Below the pieces are notes generated by a model. That model did no database searches and was not told the origin of the DNA. It saw nothing but the letters and a program-made list of their open reading frames with translations. Position numbers and translations under genes: made by a program. Of a stretch of 64,000 bases of DNA, positions 18,301-26,724 are shown one piece after another; within the stretch, counting starts at the first letter, position 1; the number at the start of each line of letters is the position of its first letter. Source of the DNA: Amphritea balenae. Lineage in GTDB: Bacteria > Pseudomonadota > Gammaproteobacteria > Pseudomonadales > Balneatricaceae. Location of the stretch: the NCBI RefSeq assembly GCF_003858655.1, contig NZ_RQXV01000002.1, forward strand, positions 62,001 to 126,000, written 5' to 3'.

Positions 18301-21221
18301 CGATCAACAACACCTACACCTTAGATGATATCGATGTGGGTGAGTTTATCCGGGTTGAAGTCAGCTTTACCGATGACCAGGGCTTTGATGAAGGTCCGCT
18401 TTACAGCAGTGCCACCGCGGCGGTGACCGCGGTGAATGATGCTGTTAATGGCTTACCGCTGATTACCGGCACCGTCACTGAGGATCAGGTGCTCACGGCG
18501 GATACCGGCGCGATCACGGATCCCGACGGTATCAGCGGCTTTAACTATCAATGGCAACGTTCTGCCGATGGCAGCAGCTGGGCTGATATCAGCGGTGCGA
18601 TCAACAATACCTACAGCTTAGATGACAGCGATGTCGGTGACTTTATTCGGGTTGAGGTTAGCTTTACCGATGATCAGGGCTTTGATGAAGGGCCGTTACT
18701 CAGCAGTGCCACCGCGGCGGTGACCGCGGTGAATGATGCTGTTAATGGCTTACCGCTGATTACCGGCACCGTCACTGAAGATCAGATCCTCACGGCAGAT
18801 ACCGGCGCGATCACGGATCCCGACGGTATCAGCGGTTTTAACTATCAATGGCAACGTTCTGCCGATGGCAGTAGCTGGAGTGATATCAGCGGTGCGATCA
18901 CCAATACCTACAGCTTAGATGACAGCGATGTCGGTGACTTTATCCGGGTTGAAGTCCGCTTTACCGATGATCAGGGCTTTGATGAAGGGCCGTTACTCAG
19001 TAGTGCAACGGCAGCGGTGACCGCCGTGAATGATGCTGTTAATGGCTTACCGCTGATTACCGGCACTGTCACTGAGGATCAGACCCTTACAGCGGATACC
19101 GGCGCGATCACGGATCCCGACGGTATCAGCGGTTTTAACTATCAATGGCAACGCTCCGCCGATGGCAGTAGCTGGAGTGATATCAGCGGTGCCATTAACA
19201 ATACCTACAGCTTAGATGATAGCGATGTCGGTGACTTTATCCGGGTTGAAGTCCGCTTTACCGATGATCAGGGCTTTGATGAGGGGCCGTTAATCAGCAG
19301 TGCGACCGCAGCGGTGACTGCGGTGAATGATCCTGATAGTGGCTTACCGGTTATCAGTGGCGCTGTGGTAGAAGATCAGATCCTCACGGCGGATACCGGC
19401 GCGATCACGGATCCCGACGGCATCAGCGGCTTTAACTATCAATGGCAACGTTCTGCCGATGGCGGTAGCTGGGCTGATATCAGCGGTGCGATCAACAATA
19501 CCTACAGCTTAGATGACAGCGATGTCGGTGACTTTATCCGGGTTGAGGTCAGCTTTACCGATGATCAGGGCTTTGATGAAGGGCCGTTACTCAGCAGTGC
19601 AACAGCTGCGGTGACCGCGGTCAATGATGCTGTTAATGGCTTACCGCTGATTACCGGCACCGTCACTGAGGATCAGACCCTTACAGCGGATACCGGCGCG
19701 ATCACCGATCCCGACGGCATCAGCGGCTTTAACTATCAATGGCAACGTTCTGCCGATGGCAGTAGCTGGGCTGACATCAGCGGGGCGATCAACAATACCT
19801 ACACCTTAGATGATAGCGATGTCGGTGAGCTTATCCGCGTTGAAGTCAGCTTTACCGATGATCAGGGCTTTGATGAGGGGCCGTTACTCAGCAGTGCAAC
19901 GGCTGCGGTGACCGCGGTGAATGATGCTGTTAATGGCTTACCGCTGATTACCGGCACTGTCACTGAGGATCAGACCCTTACAGCAGATACCGGCGCGATC
20001 ACCGATCCCGACGGTATCAGTGGTTTTAACTATCAATGGCAACGTTCTGCCGATGGCAGTAGCTGGAGTGATATCAGCGGGGCGATCACCAATACCTACA
20101 GCTTAGATGATAGCGATGTGGGTGACTTTATCCGGGTTGAGGTTAGCTTTACCGATGATCAGGGCTTTGATGAAGGGCCGCTTTACAGCAGTGCCACCGC
20201 GGCGGTCAGTGCAGTGAATGATCCTGCAACAGGAAGCCTAAACATTAATGGCGGTAATACTATTGGTGACGTACTGACACTGACTAATAATATAGAGGAC
20301 CCGGATGGACTGGGCTCCCTGAGCTATCAGTGGTATCGCGATGGTAGTGTTATCAGTGGAGCAGCGGGGCCAGGTTATTTACTGACAACTGCTGATGCAG
20401 GTAAAGAGATTAATGCAGTGGCTAGTTTTACGGATCTACAAGGGAACACTGAAACGGTGGCAAGTAAATCTGTAGCAATACAGGTGCCGGTTCCTGAGCC
20501 CGAAGCGGTAGTTCTTGAAATTGATCTTGAAGAAGTCGTTGAAGAGATAGTTGAAGAGGTAGCTGAAGAGGTAGCTGAAGCGTCTGAGTCGTTATCGGAA
20601 GGCAGCTCCGATGATCAGATTGAGGCGTTACCCGAACAAACAACAGCATCTCAAATCATTTTGGTTGATGCGGGTAATACTGTTATACAGCTCGACTCTC
20701 CTAAACTGATCGTTGAAGCTGTTGCGCAACAATATCAACGTCCAGACTATAACTCTTTGAATAGTGCGATAGCGCAACAAGTAGCTATACAGCAGTTTCA
20801 GCCTGTACTGAGTGCAATGGCTCATCCTATACAGCTTCAGAATCTAACCCAGTTTGTTGAAGGGATGGAACAGCTACAAAAAGGGGCTGCGGAGCAGGTA
20901 GAACTTGAAACAACAATGATTGGCGGCTCAATCGCGCTTTCCTCAGGCCTGTCAGTGGGCTATGTCATCTGGTTAGCACGTAGTGGAGTGTTGCTGAGTT
21001 CAGTACTGACATCCTTGCCTGCATGGCGATTTATTGATCCATTGCCCATTTTGGCGACCATGTCGGCCGAAAAAAATGATTCTGTTGATGATTCCGATCA
21101 TGATGAAGATGAGTCTCTGGGTGCCATTATCGATAAGAGCAGTGATCAAGAGGGTGATGAGCTGACGGATTCAGGAAATCAGATCGCTGAGGATGCTCCG
21201 AAAGTTGTGAAGGAAAAGTAA
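15387..21221 (+). CDS. Giant LEPR-XLL / DUF4347 repeat protein with C-terminal membrane hairpin
   Basis: 1944 residues from ATG 15387 (AGGGGA site just upstream; ATG 15357 in frame is weaker). Residues about 17-30 carry the LEPR-XLL signature (LERVEPRILLSADP). Residues 91-244 form a DUF4347 domain (EIIFIDSRVPDYQDL, IHIISHGSDGELQLG, DLLIYGCNLAET). Then come a beta-rich region, two diverged repeats, ten near-identical 99-residue repeats (626-1615), one more diverged repeat, and an acidic Glu/Val segment. Near 1846-1890 lies a hydrophobic stretch (SIALSSGLSVGYVIWLA-R-SGVLLSSVLTSLPAW) followed by a charged tail. No RTX repeats or LPXTG are seen. The design suggests a long fibrous surface or periplasm-spanning protein retained by its C-terminus. 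Confidence 0.85.
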   Translation: MSVKRRTSASVTSLLLERVEPRILLSADPVAAVFAVTTDLADEPDYEKLYSIEELLPVTTNGQESSFPAPPSKPELIDSDDQGLASLSDVREIIFIDSRVPDYQDLMSQVDSNDNSTITVILNPTGDGIENMTDILSSYNQIDTIHIISHGSDGELQLGATTLNTGNLDDYSGQLEAWQASLTDTADLLIYGCNLAETDVGVSFVNNLAQLTGADIAASDDITGHYTLKGDWELEYQSGVIESSSLFANSFDSGWVNTLADEDVKDKFESQSYFNNDGSVNWSGPWQEINESDGPGGGSVFIVAGLDGVVIFGADVGLSREVDLSAASSAILEIKFAPVNLVATNDYVTFDVSNDGGASWTELDRIRGPQLDTSIHTYNYDISAHTASNTQIRFLSSTTFDLGSSLLIDRLTIDYNLTSNQLPTHSLTVSGTQIEDQVLTTSGIINDPDGTTGAVFSTQWQRSADGDNWNDISGESLNSYTLGDADVGQYIRFAQTYTDDAGNAEGPLYSDSTLQIANVNDLPVNLPTLSGTAQEDSFLSANTGLITDDDGIGATFTYQWQISTDNGVNWNDISGATGSSYSLGDPEVGHLVRVGASYTDLQGTNEGPVYSAQSALIIGLNDVVNGLPVITGTVTEDQTLTADTGAITDPDGISGFNYQWQRSADGSSWADISGAINNTYSLDDSDVGDFIRVEVSFTDDQGFDEGPLLSSATATVTAVNDAVNGLPLITGTVTEDQTLTADTGAITDSDGISGFNYQWQRSADGSSWADISGAINNTYSLDDSDVGDFIRVEVSFTDDQGFDEGPLYSSATAAVAAVNDAVNGLPLITGTVTEDQTLTADTGTITDSDGISGFNYQWQRSADGSSWSDISGAINNTYTLDDIDVGEFIRVEVSFTDDQGFDEGPLYSSATAAVAAVNDAVNGLPVITGTVTEDQTLTADTGTITDSDGISGFNYQWQRSADGSSWSDISGAINNTYTLDDIDVGEFIRVEVSFTDDQGFDEGPLYSSATAAVTAVNDAVNGLPLITGTVTEDQVLTADTGAITDPDGISGFNYQWQRSADGSSWADISGAINNTYSLDDSDVGDFIRVEVSFTDDQGFDEGPLLSSATAAVTAVNDAVNGLPLITGTVTEDQILTADTGAITDPDGISGFNYQWQRSADGSSWSDISGAITNTYSLDDSDVGDFIRVEVRFTDDQGFDEGPLLSSATAAVTAVNDAVNGLPLITGTVTEDQTLTADTGAITDPDGISGFNYQWQRSADGSSWSDISGAINNTYSLDDSDVGDFIRVEVRFTDDQGFDEGPLISSATAAVTAVNDPDSGLPVISGAVVEDQILTADTGAITDPDGISGFNYQWQRSADGGSWADISGAINNTYSLDDSDVGDFIRVEVSFTDDQGFDEGPLLSSATAAVTAVNDAVNGLPLITGTVTEDQTLTADTGAITDPDGISGFNYQWQRSADGSSWADISGAINNTYTLDDSDVGELIRVEVSFTDDQGFDEGPLLSSATAAVTAVNDAVNGLPLITGTVTEDQTLTADTGAITDPDGISGFNYQWQRSADGSSWSDISGAITNTYSLDDSDVGDFIRVEVSFTDDQGFDEGPLYSSATAAVSAVNDPATGSLNINGGNTIGDVLTLTNNIEDPDGLGSLSYQWYRDGSVISGAAGPGYLLTTADAGKEINAVASFTDLQGNTETVASKSVAIQVPVPEPEAVVLEIDLEEVVEEIVEEVAEEVAEASESLSEGSSDDQIEALPEQTTASQIILVDAGNTVIQLDSPKLIVEAVAQQYQRPDYNSLNSAIAQQVAIQQFQPVLSAMAHPIQLQNLTQFVEGMEQLQKGAAEQVELETTMIGGSIALSSGLSVGYVIWLARSGVLLSSVLTSLPAWRFIDPLPILATMSAEKNDSVDDSDHDEDESLGAIIDKSSDQEGDELTDSGNQIAEDAPKVVKEK
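17262..20231 (+). repeat. Ten tandem 297-bp repeats inside the giant protein gene
   Basis: Unit boundaries at 17262, 17559, 17856, 18153, 18450, 18747, 19044, 19341, 19638 and 19935, ending at 20231. Each unit encodes 99 residues of an Ig/cadherin-like beta domain (GLPLITGTVTEDQTLTADTG to SATAAVTAVNDAVN). Units at 17856 and 18153 share roughly 240 consecutive identical bases and the private variant TLDDIDVGEF, so they arose by a recent duplication. More diverged units lie outside the array, at about 16660-17261 and 20232-20490. Confidence 0.97.
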
Positions 21222-24040
21222 TGAGCTGGTTAAAACGACTAATCTCTGCCCGTAGTACTACCAGCCGAATTGCTTTCGGTCAGGTCAGTATGTTTATCAG
21301 CATCGCGTTGATCGCTGTAATTGTTGGCATTCTTCCGGATTACTTAGGCACCCGGCTTAAAGACAGAGTTGTTTTGGCTGAGGCGATTGCTGCTAATAGT
21401 TCGGTATTGATTACCCAGTCAGATCTGTTTCGGTTAGACGCTGTTTTGCAGCTAGTGGTTGATCGAAATAATGAAATTATTTCAGCAGGCGTACGAAAGT
21501 CAGATCAGAAGCTGGTCGTGGATGTGGCGAATCATCGTAGCCAATGGCAAACAGATAGTTCAGAAGACGTTGTCGATCGACAGATGTCTGTACCCATTTT
21601 TGCTGGTAGCACTAAATGGGGTAGCCTCGAACTCCAGTTTGAGCCTCTTTACGGAAAAGGGCTATGGGGGTTCTATCAGCGGCCTCTGGTTCAGTTTCTT
21701 CTGTTCTGTGGAATCATTCTCTACCTGGTGTACTTTCTGTATTTGGGGAAAATGCTAAAACAGTTAGATCCCTCTCAGGCAGTACCCGACCGGGTAAGGG
21801 CTGCGCTCGATACTATGGCGGAAGGGTTGATAGTGCTGGATCGTAAATCTCAGATTGTTCTGGCAAATCAGGCATTTTCTGATCTGTTAAATCGCAAGCC
21901 TTCATCCCTTATGGGCTTCGAAGTTGACCGCTTACCCTGGCAGCATAAAGGTAATGAAGAAGCAGAATATCCCTGGCTGAAAGCGCTTAAATCAGGCTTG
22001 GCTGAAATGAATCAAACTGTTCGCCTGGAGCTTGAGGATGGTGTGCGAACTTTCATGGTGAATTGCTCTCCCGTACTGGCTGACAAAGGCAAAGCCGGTG
22101 GTGTTCTGGTGAGCTTTGATGACATTACAGTGCTCGAAGAGAAAGAGGTTGAGCTACGACGTTCCAAAGATGAAGCTGAAGCGGCTAACCAGGCAAAGAG
22201 TGATTTTCTTGCCAATATGAGTCACGAAATTCGAACGCCAATGAATGCGATTCTGGGTTTTACTGAGGCGCTCAGGCGTGGTTACGGAAAAAATGAAGAT
22301 AGCAACGAGCATTACCTTAGTACCATTCTGGTGAATGGTGAGCATCTGCTGAACTTGATTAATGACATTCTAGACCTGTCTAAAGTTGAGGCCGGGCATC
22401 TGGATGTTGAGTCAGTGACATGCAACCCTCATCAGATTATCCGCGAAGTAATACAGGTGCTGGATGTTAAGGCCAAAGAAAAGGCTATCGCGCTTCACTA
22501 CAGTCCTCAGGGGAGTTTGCCCGAAACACTGTTGACTGATTCGGCCCGACTAAGACAGATAGTTACTAACCTGGTTGGTAATGCGATCAAATTTACCGAC
22601 CAGGGCGAAGTAACAGTAATTACTAAAGCCGATCGTCGTAAAAACAAGCTGATTATTGAAGTGGCTGATACTGGCATCGGTATGTCAGAACAACAGGCTG
22701 CATCGGTATTTGACCCTTTTGTGCAGGCGGATAGCTCAATTACACGCCGCTTTGGTGGTACTGGTCTGGGCTTGTCGATCAGTAAGAAATTCGCAGAAGC
22801 GATGCAGGGTAAAATCTATGCGAGTAGCAAAAAAGGTATTGGTAGCCATTTCTATCTGGAACTGGAGATAAGGAATGATGGCACAGCTTTATTTATTGAT
22901 GCAGAAGATATTCTCGCGCAACAGGAACAAATGATAGCTAAGGAAAATGCCAGCTGGAATTTCCCCGAAGCTAAAATACTTGTGGTTGATGATGCTGCCG
23001 AGAACCGAGAGTTAATTAGTCTGGTACTGATTGAGCAAGGTTTGAGTGTTGATGAAGCCGCTGATGGCCTGGAAGCATTACAGAAAATTAAGGTAAACAG
23101 CTATGACTTGATCATGATGGATGTTCAGATGCCTAGACTGGACGGTTACAGTGCTGTAAGGCAGATGCGCGAACAGGGAATTGAGTTACCGATCATAGCG
23201 CTGACTGCGCATGCTATGAAAGGCAGCGAACAGAAATGTCTTGACGCTGGTTATTCAGGTTATATGAGCAAACCGATTAAGATCGATAAACTGATAAGGT
23301 TGTTAGTCCGTGAACTGGGAGCAACGCAGTGTGATAGTTCAACGGGCAAGGAATCTAGCCTGAATGAAAATGTGGCTCTGGATGTTACACCTATCTATTC
23401 TGAACTACCGGTAAATAACCCTAAGTTTGAACAGATTGTTATGCATTTTATAGATCGACTTAATGAGGTTTGGCTGCTCATTCAGAAAGCTAAGAAGCAG
23501 CAAGACACGAGTGCTATCCGTGAGCAGGCGCAGTGGATGAAAGGGACTGCTGGTTCGGTTGGCTACTCTCAGTTAACGGAACTTGCCGCTAAGCTTGAAA
23601 AGTCTATCTCAGGTGAATGGGCAGATATCGAGAACTTAATTACCGAGATTGAACAGGTGATACAACAGATAAATGCAGGACTGCATAGTCAAACAATTCA
23701 TAAACAAGCAAGCATATCGAATTCTGTGAGCTGGCCTATTCCTGAACAAGTGACATCGGAGCTGGCAGCGCAGAATGAAAAATTCAGAGCCATTGTAGAG
23801 CGCTTTACCAATAAATTGGGACCAAAGATTGATGAGATGCATGCATCTCATCAACATTCTGACTATGAAAGCCTAATGGCTTTGGCTCACTGGCTTAAAG
23901 GCAGTGGCGGATCAGTTGGGCTGCATATCTTTACTGATGTTTCAGCCGCACTAGAGAAGGCTGCCCGGGAAAGGCGAGGCGCTGATTGCGCTGAATTACT
24001 CGAAGTTATCAGTGAAATACATCGCAGAATTGTTATTTGA
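21221..24040 (+). CDS. Hybrid sensor histidine kinase with receiver and two Hpt domains
   Basis: 939 residues; ATG overlaps the giant gene's stop by one base (TAATG). Order: TM (about 20-40), short periplasmic sensor, TM (about 160-182), PAS (about 195-310), HisKA with His335 in NMSHEIRTPMNAILGF, HATPase_c (NLVGNAIKFTDQG, GTGLGLSISKKF), receiver with Asp634 in MMDVQMPRLDG, then two Hpt-like domains. The second has the canonical phosphoacceptor His890 (AHWLKGSGGSVG). The first reads AQWMKGTAGSVG with Gln771 at that position, so it should not accept phosphate. A His-Asp-His relay ending in the next gene's receiver is likely. Confidence 0.92.
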   Translation: MSWLKRLISARSTTSRIAFGQVSMFISIALIAVIVGILPDYLGTRLKDRVVLAEAIAANSSVLITQSDLFRLDAVLQLVVDRNNEIISAGVRKSDQKLVVDVANHRSQWQTDSSEDVVDRQMSVPIFAGSTKWGSLELQFEPLYGKGLWGFYQRPLVQFLLFCGIILYLVYFLYLGKMLKQLDPSQAVPDRVRAALDTMAEGLIVLDRKSQIVLANQAFSDLLNRKPSSLMGFEVDRLPWQHKGNEEAEYPWLKALKSGLAEMNQTVRLELEDGVRTFMVNCSPVLADKGKAGGVLVSFDDITVLEEKEVELRRSKDEAEAANQAKSDFLANMSHEIRTPMNAILGFTEALRRGYGKNEDSNEHYLSTILVNGEHLLNLINDILDLSKVEAGHLDVESVTCNPHQIIREVIQVLDVKAKEKAIALHYSPQGSLPETLLTDSARLRQIVTNLVGNAIKFTDQGEVTVITKADRRKNKLIIEVADTGIGMSEQQAASVFDPFVQADSSITRRFGGTGLGLSISKKFAEAMQGKIYASSKKGIGSHFYLELEIRNDGTALFIDAEDILAQQEQMIAKENASWNFPEAKILVVDDAAENRELISLVLIEQGLSVDEAADGLEALQKIKVNSYDLIMMDVQMPRLDGYSAVRQMREQGIELPIIALTAHAMKGSEQKCLDAGYSGYMSKPIKIDKLIRLLVRELGATQCDSSTGKESSLNENVALDVTPIYSELPVNNPKFEQIVMHFIDRLNEVWLLIQKAKKQQDTSAIREQAQWMKGTAGSVGYSQLTELAAKLEKSISGEWADIENLITEIEQVIQQINAGLHSQTIHKQASISNSVSWPIPEQVTSELAAQNEKFRAIVERFTNKLGPKIDEMHASHQHSDYESLMALAHWLKGSGGSVGLHIFTDVSAALEKAARERRGADCAELLEVISEIHRRIVI

Positions 24041-24069
24041 TGATTGTCGTATAGAAGAGAAAATATGTT

Positions 24070-25860
24070 ATGAATTTTCCAAATACAGTCACGGAACCGG
24101 GCTCAGATAGCTCCAAAACAGGTTTTCAGAATGCCTTGATTATGATGGTTGATGACGAACCAATCATGATGGAGATTGTTCAGGCTCATCTGGAAGGGGC
24201 GGGGTATAGTCGGTTTATTAGTGTTGAAGATTCTCGTGAGGCATTTGACGTACTGACTCACCGGCGCCCGGATATTCTTTTCCTTGATCTGGTTATGCCT
24301 CAGGTTGATGGTTTTGAAGTGCTGCGCCGTATCCGGGAACATGATGAGTTTGCTTATTTACCGGTCATTGTTCTGACCTCTTCTACCGATGCGGAATCAA
24401 AATTAAGGGCGCTGGAGCTGGGAGCGACAGATTTTCTGGCAAAGCCTGTAGATGCCAGTGAGCTGATTCTACGATTAAGAAATACCCTGACTGTAAAAGC
24501 CTATGTCGATCAGTTAGCTAATTCGGATGCGCTGACCGGCTTACCCAATCGTAAAACCTTGTTTGAAAAAATGGTTTGGGCAATTAAATATGACCAGATG
24601 AACGGTTATAAAACCGCTTTGCTCACAATAGGCTTAGACCGTTTCGGTAATGTAAATGAATCCTTGGGTATTCGTTGTGGTGATCAGTTGCTACAGCAGG
24701 TAAGCCAGCGGATTAAATCAGTTGTTAATCTTAGAACAAAGCAGTTTGTTGGACGAAGCGGTGAAACAGAGGTTGAGATAGCCCGGCTTTCAGGCGATGA
24801 GTTTGGCGTACTGCTGCCCTCATTTCATCAGCATGACCACGTTGCCTCGATGGCTAGCCATATCCTTGAAGAGCTGGCGAACGTATACATCGTTGATAGC
24901 CATGAACTTTATATGAGCGCTTGTGTGGGTATCTCTGTCGCCCCTGAGGATGGTGTAACCGGCGACGAAATGATCCAGAAAGCAGATGCGGCTTTACGTC
25001 AGGCTAAGCAGCAGGGGGGCGCCGAAATATGCTTTTACTCTAAGAATATCAACAGTAACCTGCAAGAGCGGCTGGAACTGGAAACAGATCTGCATAACGC
25101 CCTCAATAATAATGAATTTCAGCTGTATTATCAGCCTAAGGTTGATCTCTTGAGTAAGCGGGTGGTTGGTGCTGAAGCTCTGTTAAGGTGGATTCACCCA
25201 CAAAAAGGATTTATCTCTCCTGAGCAATTTATACCTCTGGCTGAAGAAACAGGACTGATTTTAAAAATTGGTGACTGGGTCTTGAATGATGCTTGTCATC
25301 AGGCGGCGCTGTGGCATAGATCCGATATGTCAGATATCAAAGTTTCGGTGAATGTATCCGGGCAGCAGTTTAAAGAATCGGGATATATTGAGCATGTTAA
25401 CAGAGCGTTAAAGCGTTCTGATTTACCCCCCTCTTTGCTGATGCTTGAAATGACCGAAAGCCTGGCAATGGACAATGTTGAAACCAGTATTGAATTGCTG
25501 AATGGGCTGAAGCAGCAAGGGGTTGGGTTGTCGATCGATGACTTTGGCACCGGCTATTCATCATTGAGCTATCTGAAGCGTTTCCCCCTGGATGAACTGA
25601 AAGTCGATCGTTCATTTATTACCGGAATACCTGAAAATGAAGAAGAGGCTCAGATCGTGCAGGCGATAATAGCTATGGCTAAGGCACTTCGTTTATCTGT
25701 TGTCATTGAAGGGGTAGAAACCGAAGCGCAACTGAATCTACTACAGCTGACACAAAGTGATCTTATTCAGGGGTATTATTTTAGTAAACCTCTGAAAGCC
25801 GATCAGTTTGAAGCCTATGCCCGCACAATGAACGATGAAGTTCCTGAGAGTGTTTATTGA
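24070..25860 (+). CDS. REC-GGDEF-EAL response regulator
   Basis: 596 residues: receiver (about 17-135, Asp73 in FLDLVMPQVDG, KPVD), GGDEF (about 145-320) and EAL (about 335-585). The cyclase signature is SGDEF at 241-245; Ser in the first position is tolerated in known active enzymes. There is no RxxD I-site, and a short insertion lies just before the signature. The EAL domain looks intact (EALLRW, LEMTESLAM, IDDFGTGYSSLSYLKRFPLDELKVDRSF, VIEGVET). It is 29 bp downstream of the kinase and is the probable output of its phosphorelay, coupling the giant-protein cluster to c-di-GMP levels. Confidence 0.93.
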   Translation: MNFPNTVTEPGSDSSKTGFQNALIMMVDDEPIMMEIVQAHLEGAGYSRFISVEDSREAFDVLTHRRPDILFLDLVMPQVDGFEVLRRIREHDEFAYLPVIVLTSSTDAESKLRALELGATDFLAKPVDASELILRLRNTLTVKAYVDQLANSDALTGLPNRKTLFEKMVWAIKYDQMNGYKTALLTIGLDRFGNVNESLGIRCGDQLLQQVSQRIKSVVNLRTKQFVGRSGETEVEIARLSGDEFGVLLPSFHQHDHVASMASHILEELANVYIVDSHELYMSACVGISVAPEDGVTGDEMIQKADAALRQAKQQGGAEICFYSKNINSNLQERLELETDLHNALNNNEFQLYYQPKVDLLSKRVVGAEALLRWIHPQKGFISPEQFIPLAEETGLILKIGDWVLNDACHQAALWHRSDMSDIKVSVNVSGQQFKESGYIEHVNRALKRSDLPPSLLMLEMTESLAMDNVETSIELLNGLKQQGVGLSIDDFGTGYSSLSYLKRFPLDELKVDRSFITGIPENEEEAQIVQAIIAMAKALRLSVVIEGVETEAQLNLLQLTQSDLIQGYYFSKPLKADQFEAYARTMNDEVPESVY

Positions 25861-26214
25861 GTAAGTTGGGTGGATTAAGTGCTTTTGAACTCATTATCTT
25901 CTTATGAGTAGAAGCTTCCAACATCAGCTTTGATCGGGAAAATGCAATCGAATATGATTCTGTTCCCTCGATCGGCCAGCTATTTGATAATGTCAAGTAT
26001 ATCCTGGTGATGCTTTGCAAAAACAATGCGTTATAGCCTTTTGCTGTAATTTGTTGTTGTGCTGCGGAACGGTTAAACAGAGCCATGGCACAGGTTGACT
26101 AAAAGAGATTGCCTGGTCTGCTAAAAGCAGATGTCTGATTTTTATCTTCATTGTTGTAACACGCATCTATACTGTTTTATGAAAGAACAAACTTATATGC
26201 CGGAGGTGAAGGTC
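25861..26214. other. Intergenic region, no supported gene
   Basis: About 350 bp. Short frames exist on both strands (for example 25781-26086 minus) but none has a recognisable family, good start or conserved-looking pattern. No strong terminator for the preceding cluster is seen. Confidence 0.5.
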
Positions 26215-26721
26215 ATGACTGTAGCAACGACGCTGAACTCATATCTGAATAACAAAGCCTGCCGTTACGACATGGTGGAACATCCTTATTCAACAACAAC
26301 AGCTGAAGCTGGCACTTCTTCGTCCATTCCTTTGAAGAAAGTGGCCAAAGCGGTGGTACTGCATGACCAGAATCGTTATCTGGTGGCGGCCATACCGGCG
26401 ATGAATATGCTTGTGTTACCTGAAGTTGAACGGTTGATCGGTTGTCATGCTGAGTTAGCCACCGAGCCAGAACTTAAGCGCTTATTTGGTGACTGTGATG
26501 TGGGAGCTATTCCTGCGGTCGGTCAGGCTTATGGTCTAAAAGTGATCTGGGATGATGCATTAAAGGATGAAGATGATATCTATCTTGAAGCTGGAGACCA
26601 CAGGCATCTGTTGCATCTGAAAAAAAGCCAGTTTATGCGACTGATGAAAAATAATCCTCATGGTGAGATCAGCTGTGCGCCAGAAGAGCTCTATGATATG
26701 AGCCATCTGCGGATGATGTGA
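26215..26721 (+). CDS. YbaK/EbsC-family aminoacyl-tRNA deacylase
   Basis: 168 residues from ATG 26215, which has a full GGAGG site eight bases upstream; in-frame upstream ATGs lack this. The YbaK/ProRS-editing fold is visible: HPYSTTTAEAGTSSSIPLKKVAKAVVL with the conserved Lys pair, then LVAAIPAMNMLVLPEVERLIG and GDCDVGAIPAVGQAYGL. These proteins hydrolyse mischarged aminoacyl-tRNAs in trans. Specificity cannot be told. Convergent with the next gene, with only 3 bp between. Confidence 0.85.
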   Translation: MTVATTLNSYLNNKACRYDMVEHPYSTTTAEAGTSSSIPLKKVAKAVVLHDQNRYLVAAIPAMNMLVLPEVERLIGCHAELATEPELKRLFGDCDVGAIPAVGQAYGLKVIWDDALKDEDDIYLEAGDHRHLLHLKKSQFMRLMKNNPHGEISCAPEELYDMSHLRMM

Positions 26722-26724
26722 AAC

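Noticed and set aside
17262-20231. CRISPR array, suggested by regular repeats
   Set aside because: Repeats are contiguous 297-bp coding units without spacers, in frame within one gene.
15387-21221. Type I secreted RTX adhesin (LapA-like)
   Set aside because: No GGxGxDxxx nonapeptides, no typical C-terminal type I signal, and no ABC transporter beside it; the C-terminus is a membrane hairpin with a charged tail.
25781-26086. 101-residue minus-strand frame after the REC-GGDEF-EAL gene
   Set aside because: Overlaps the end of that gene antisense, and the sequence shows no domain or conserved-looking pattern.
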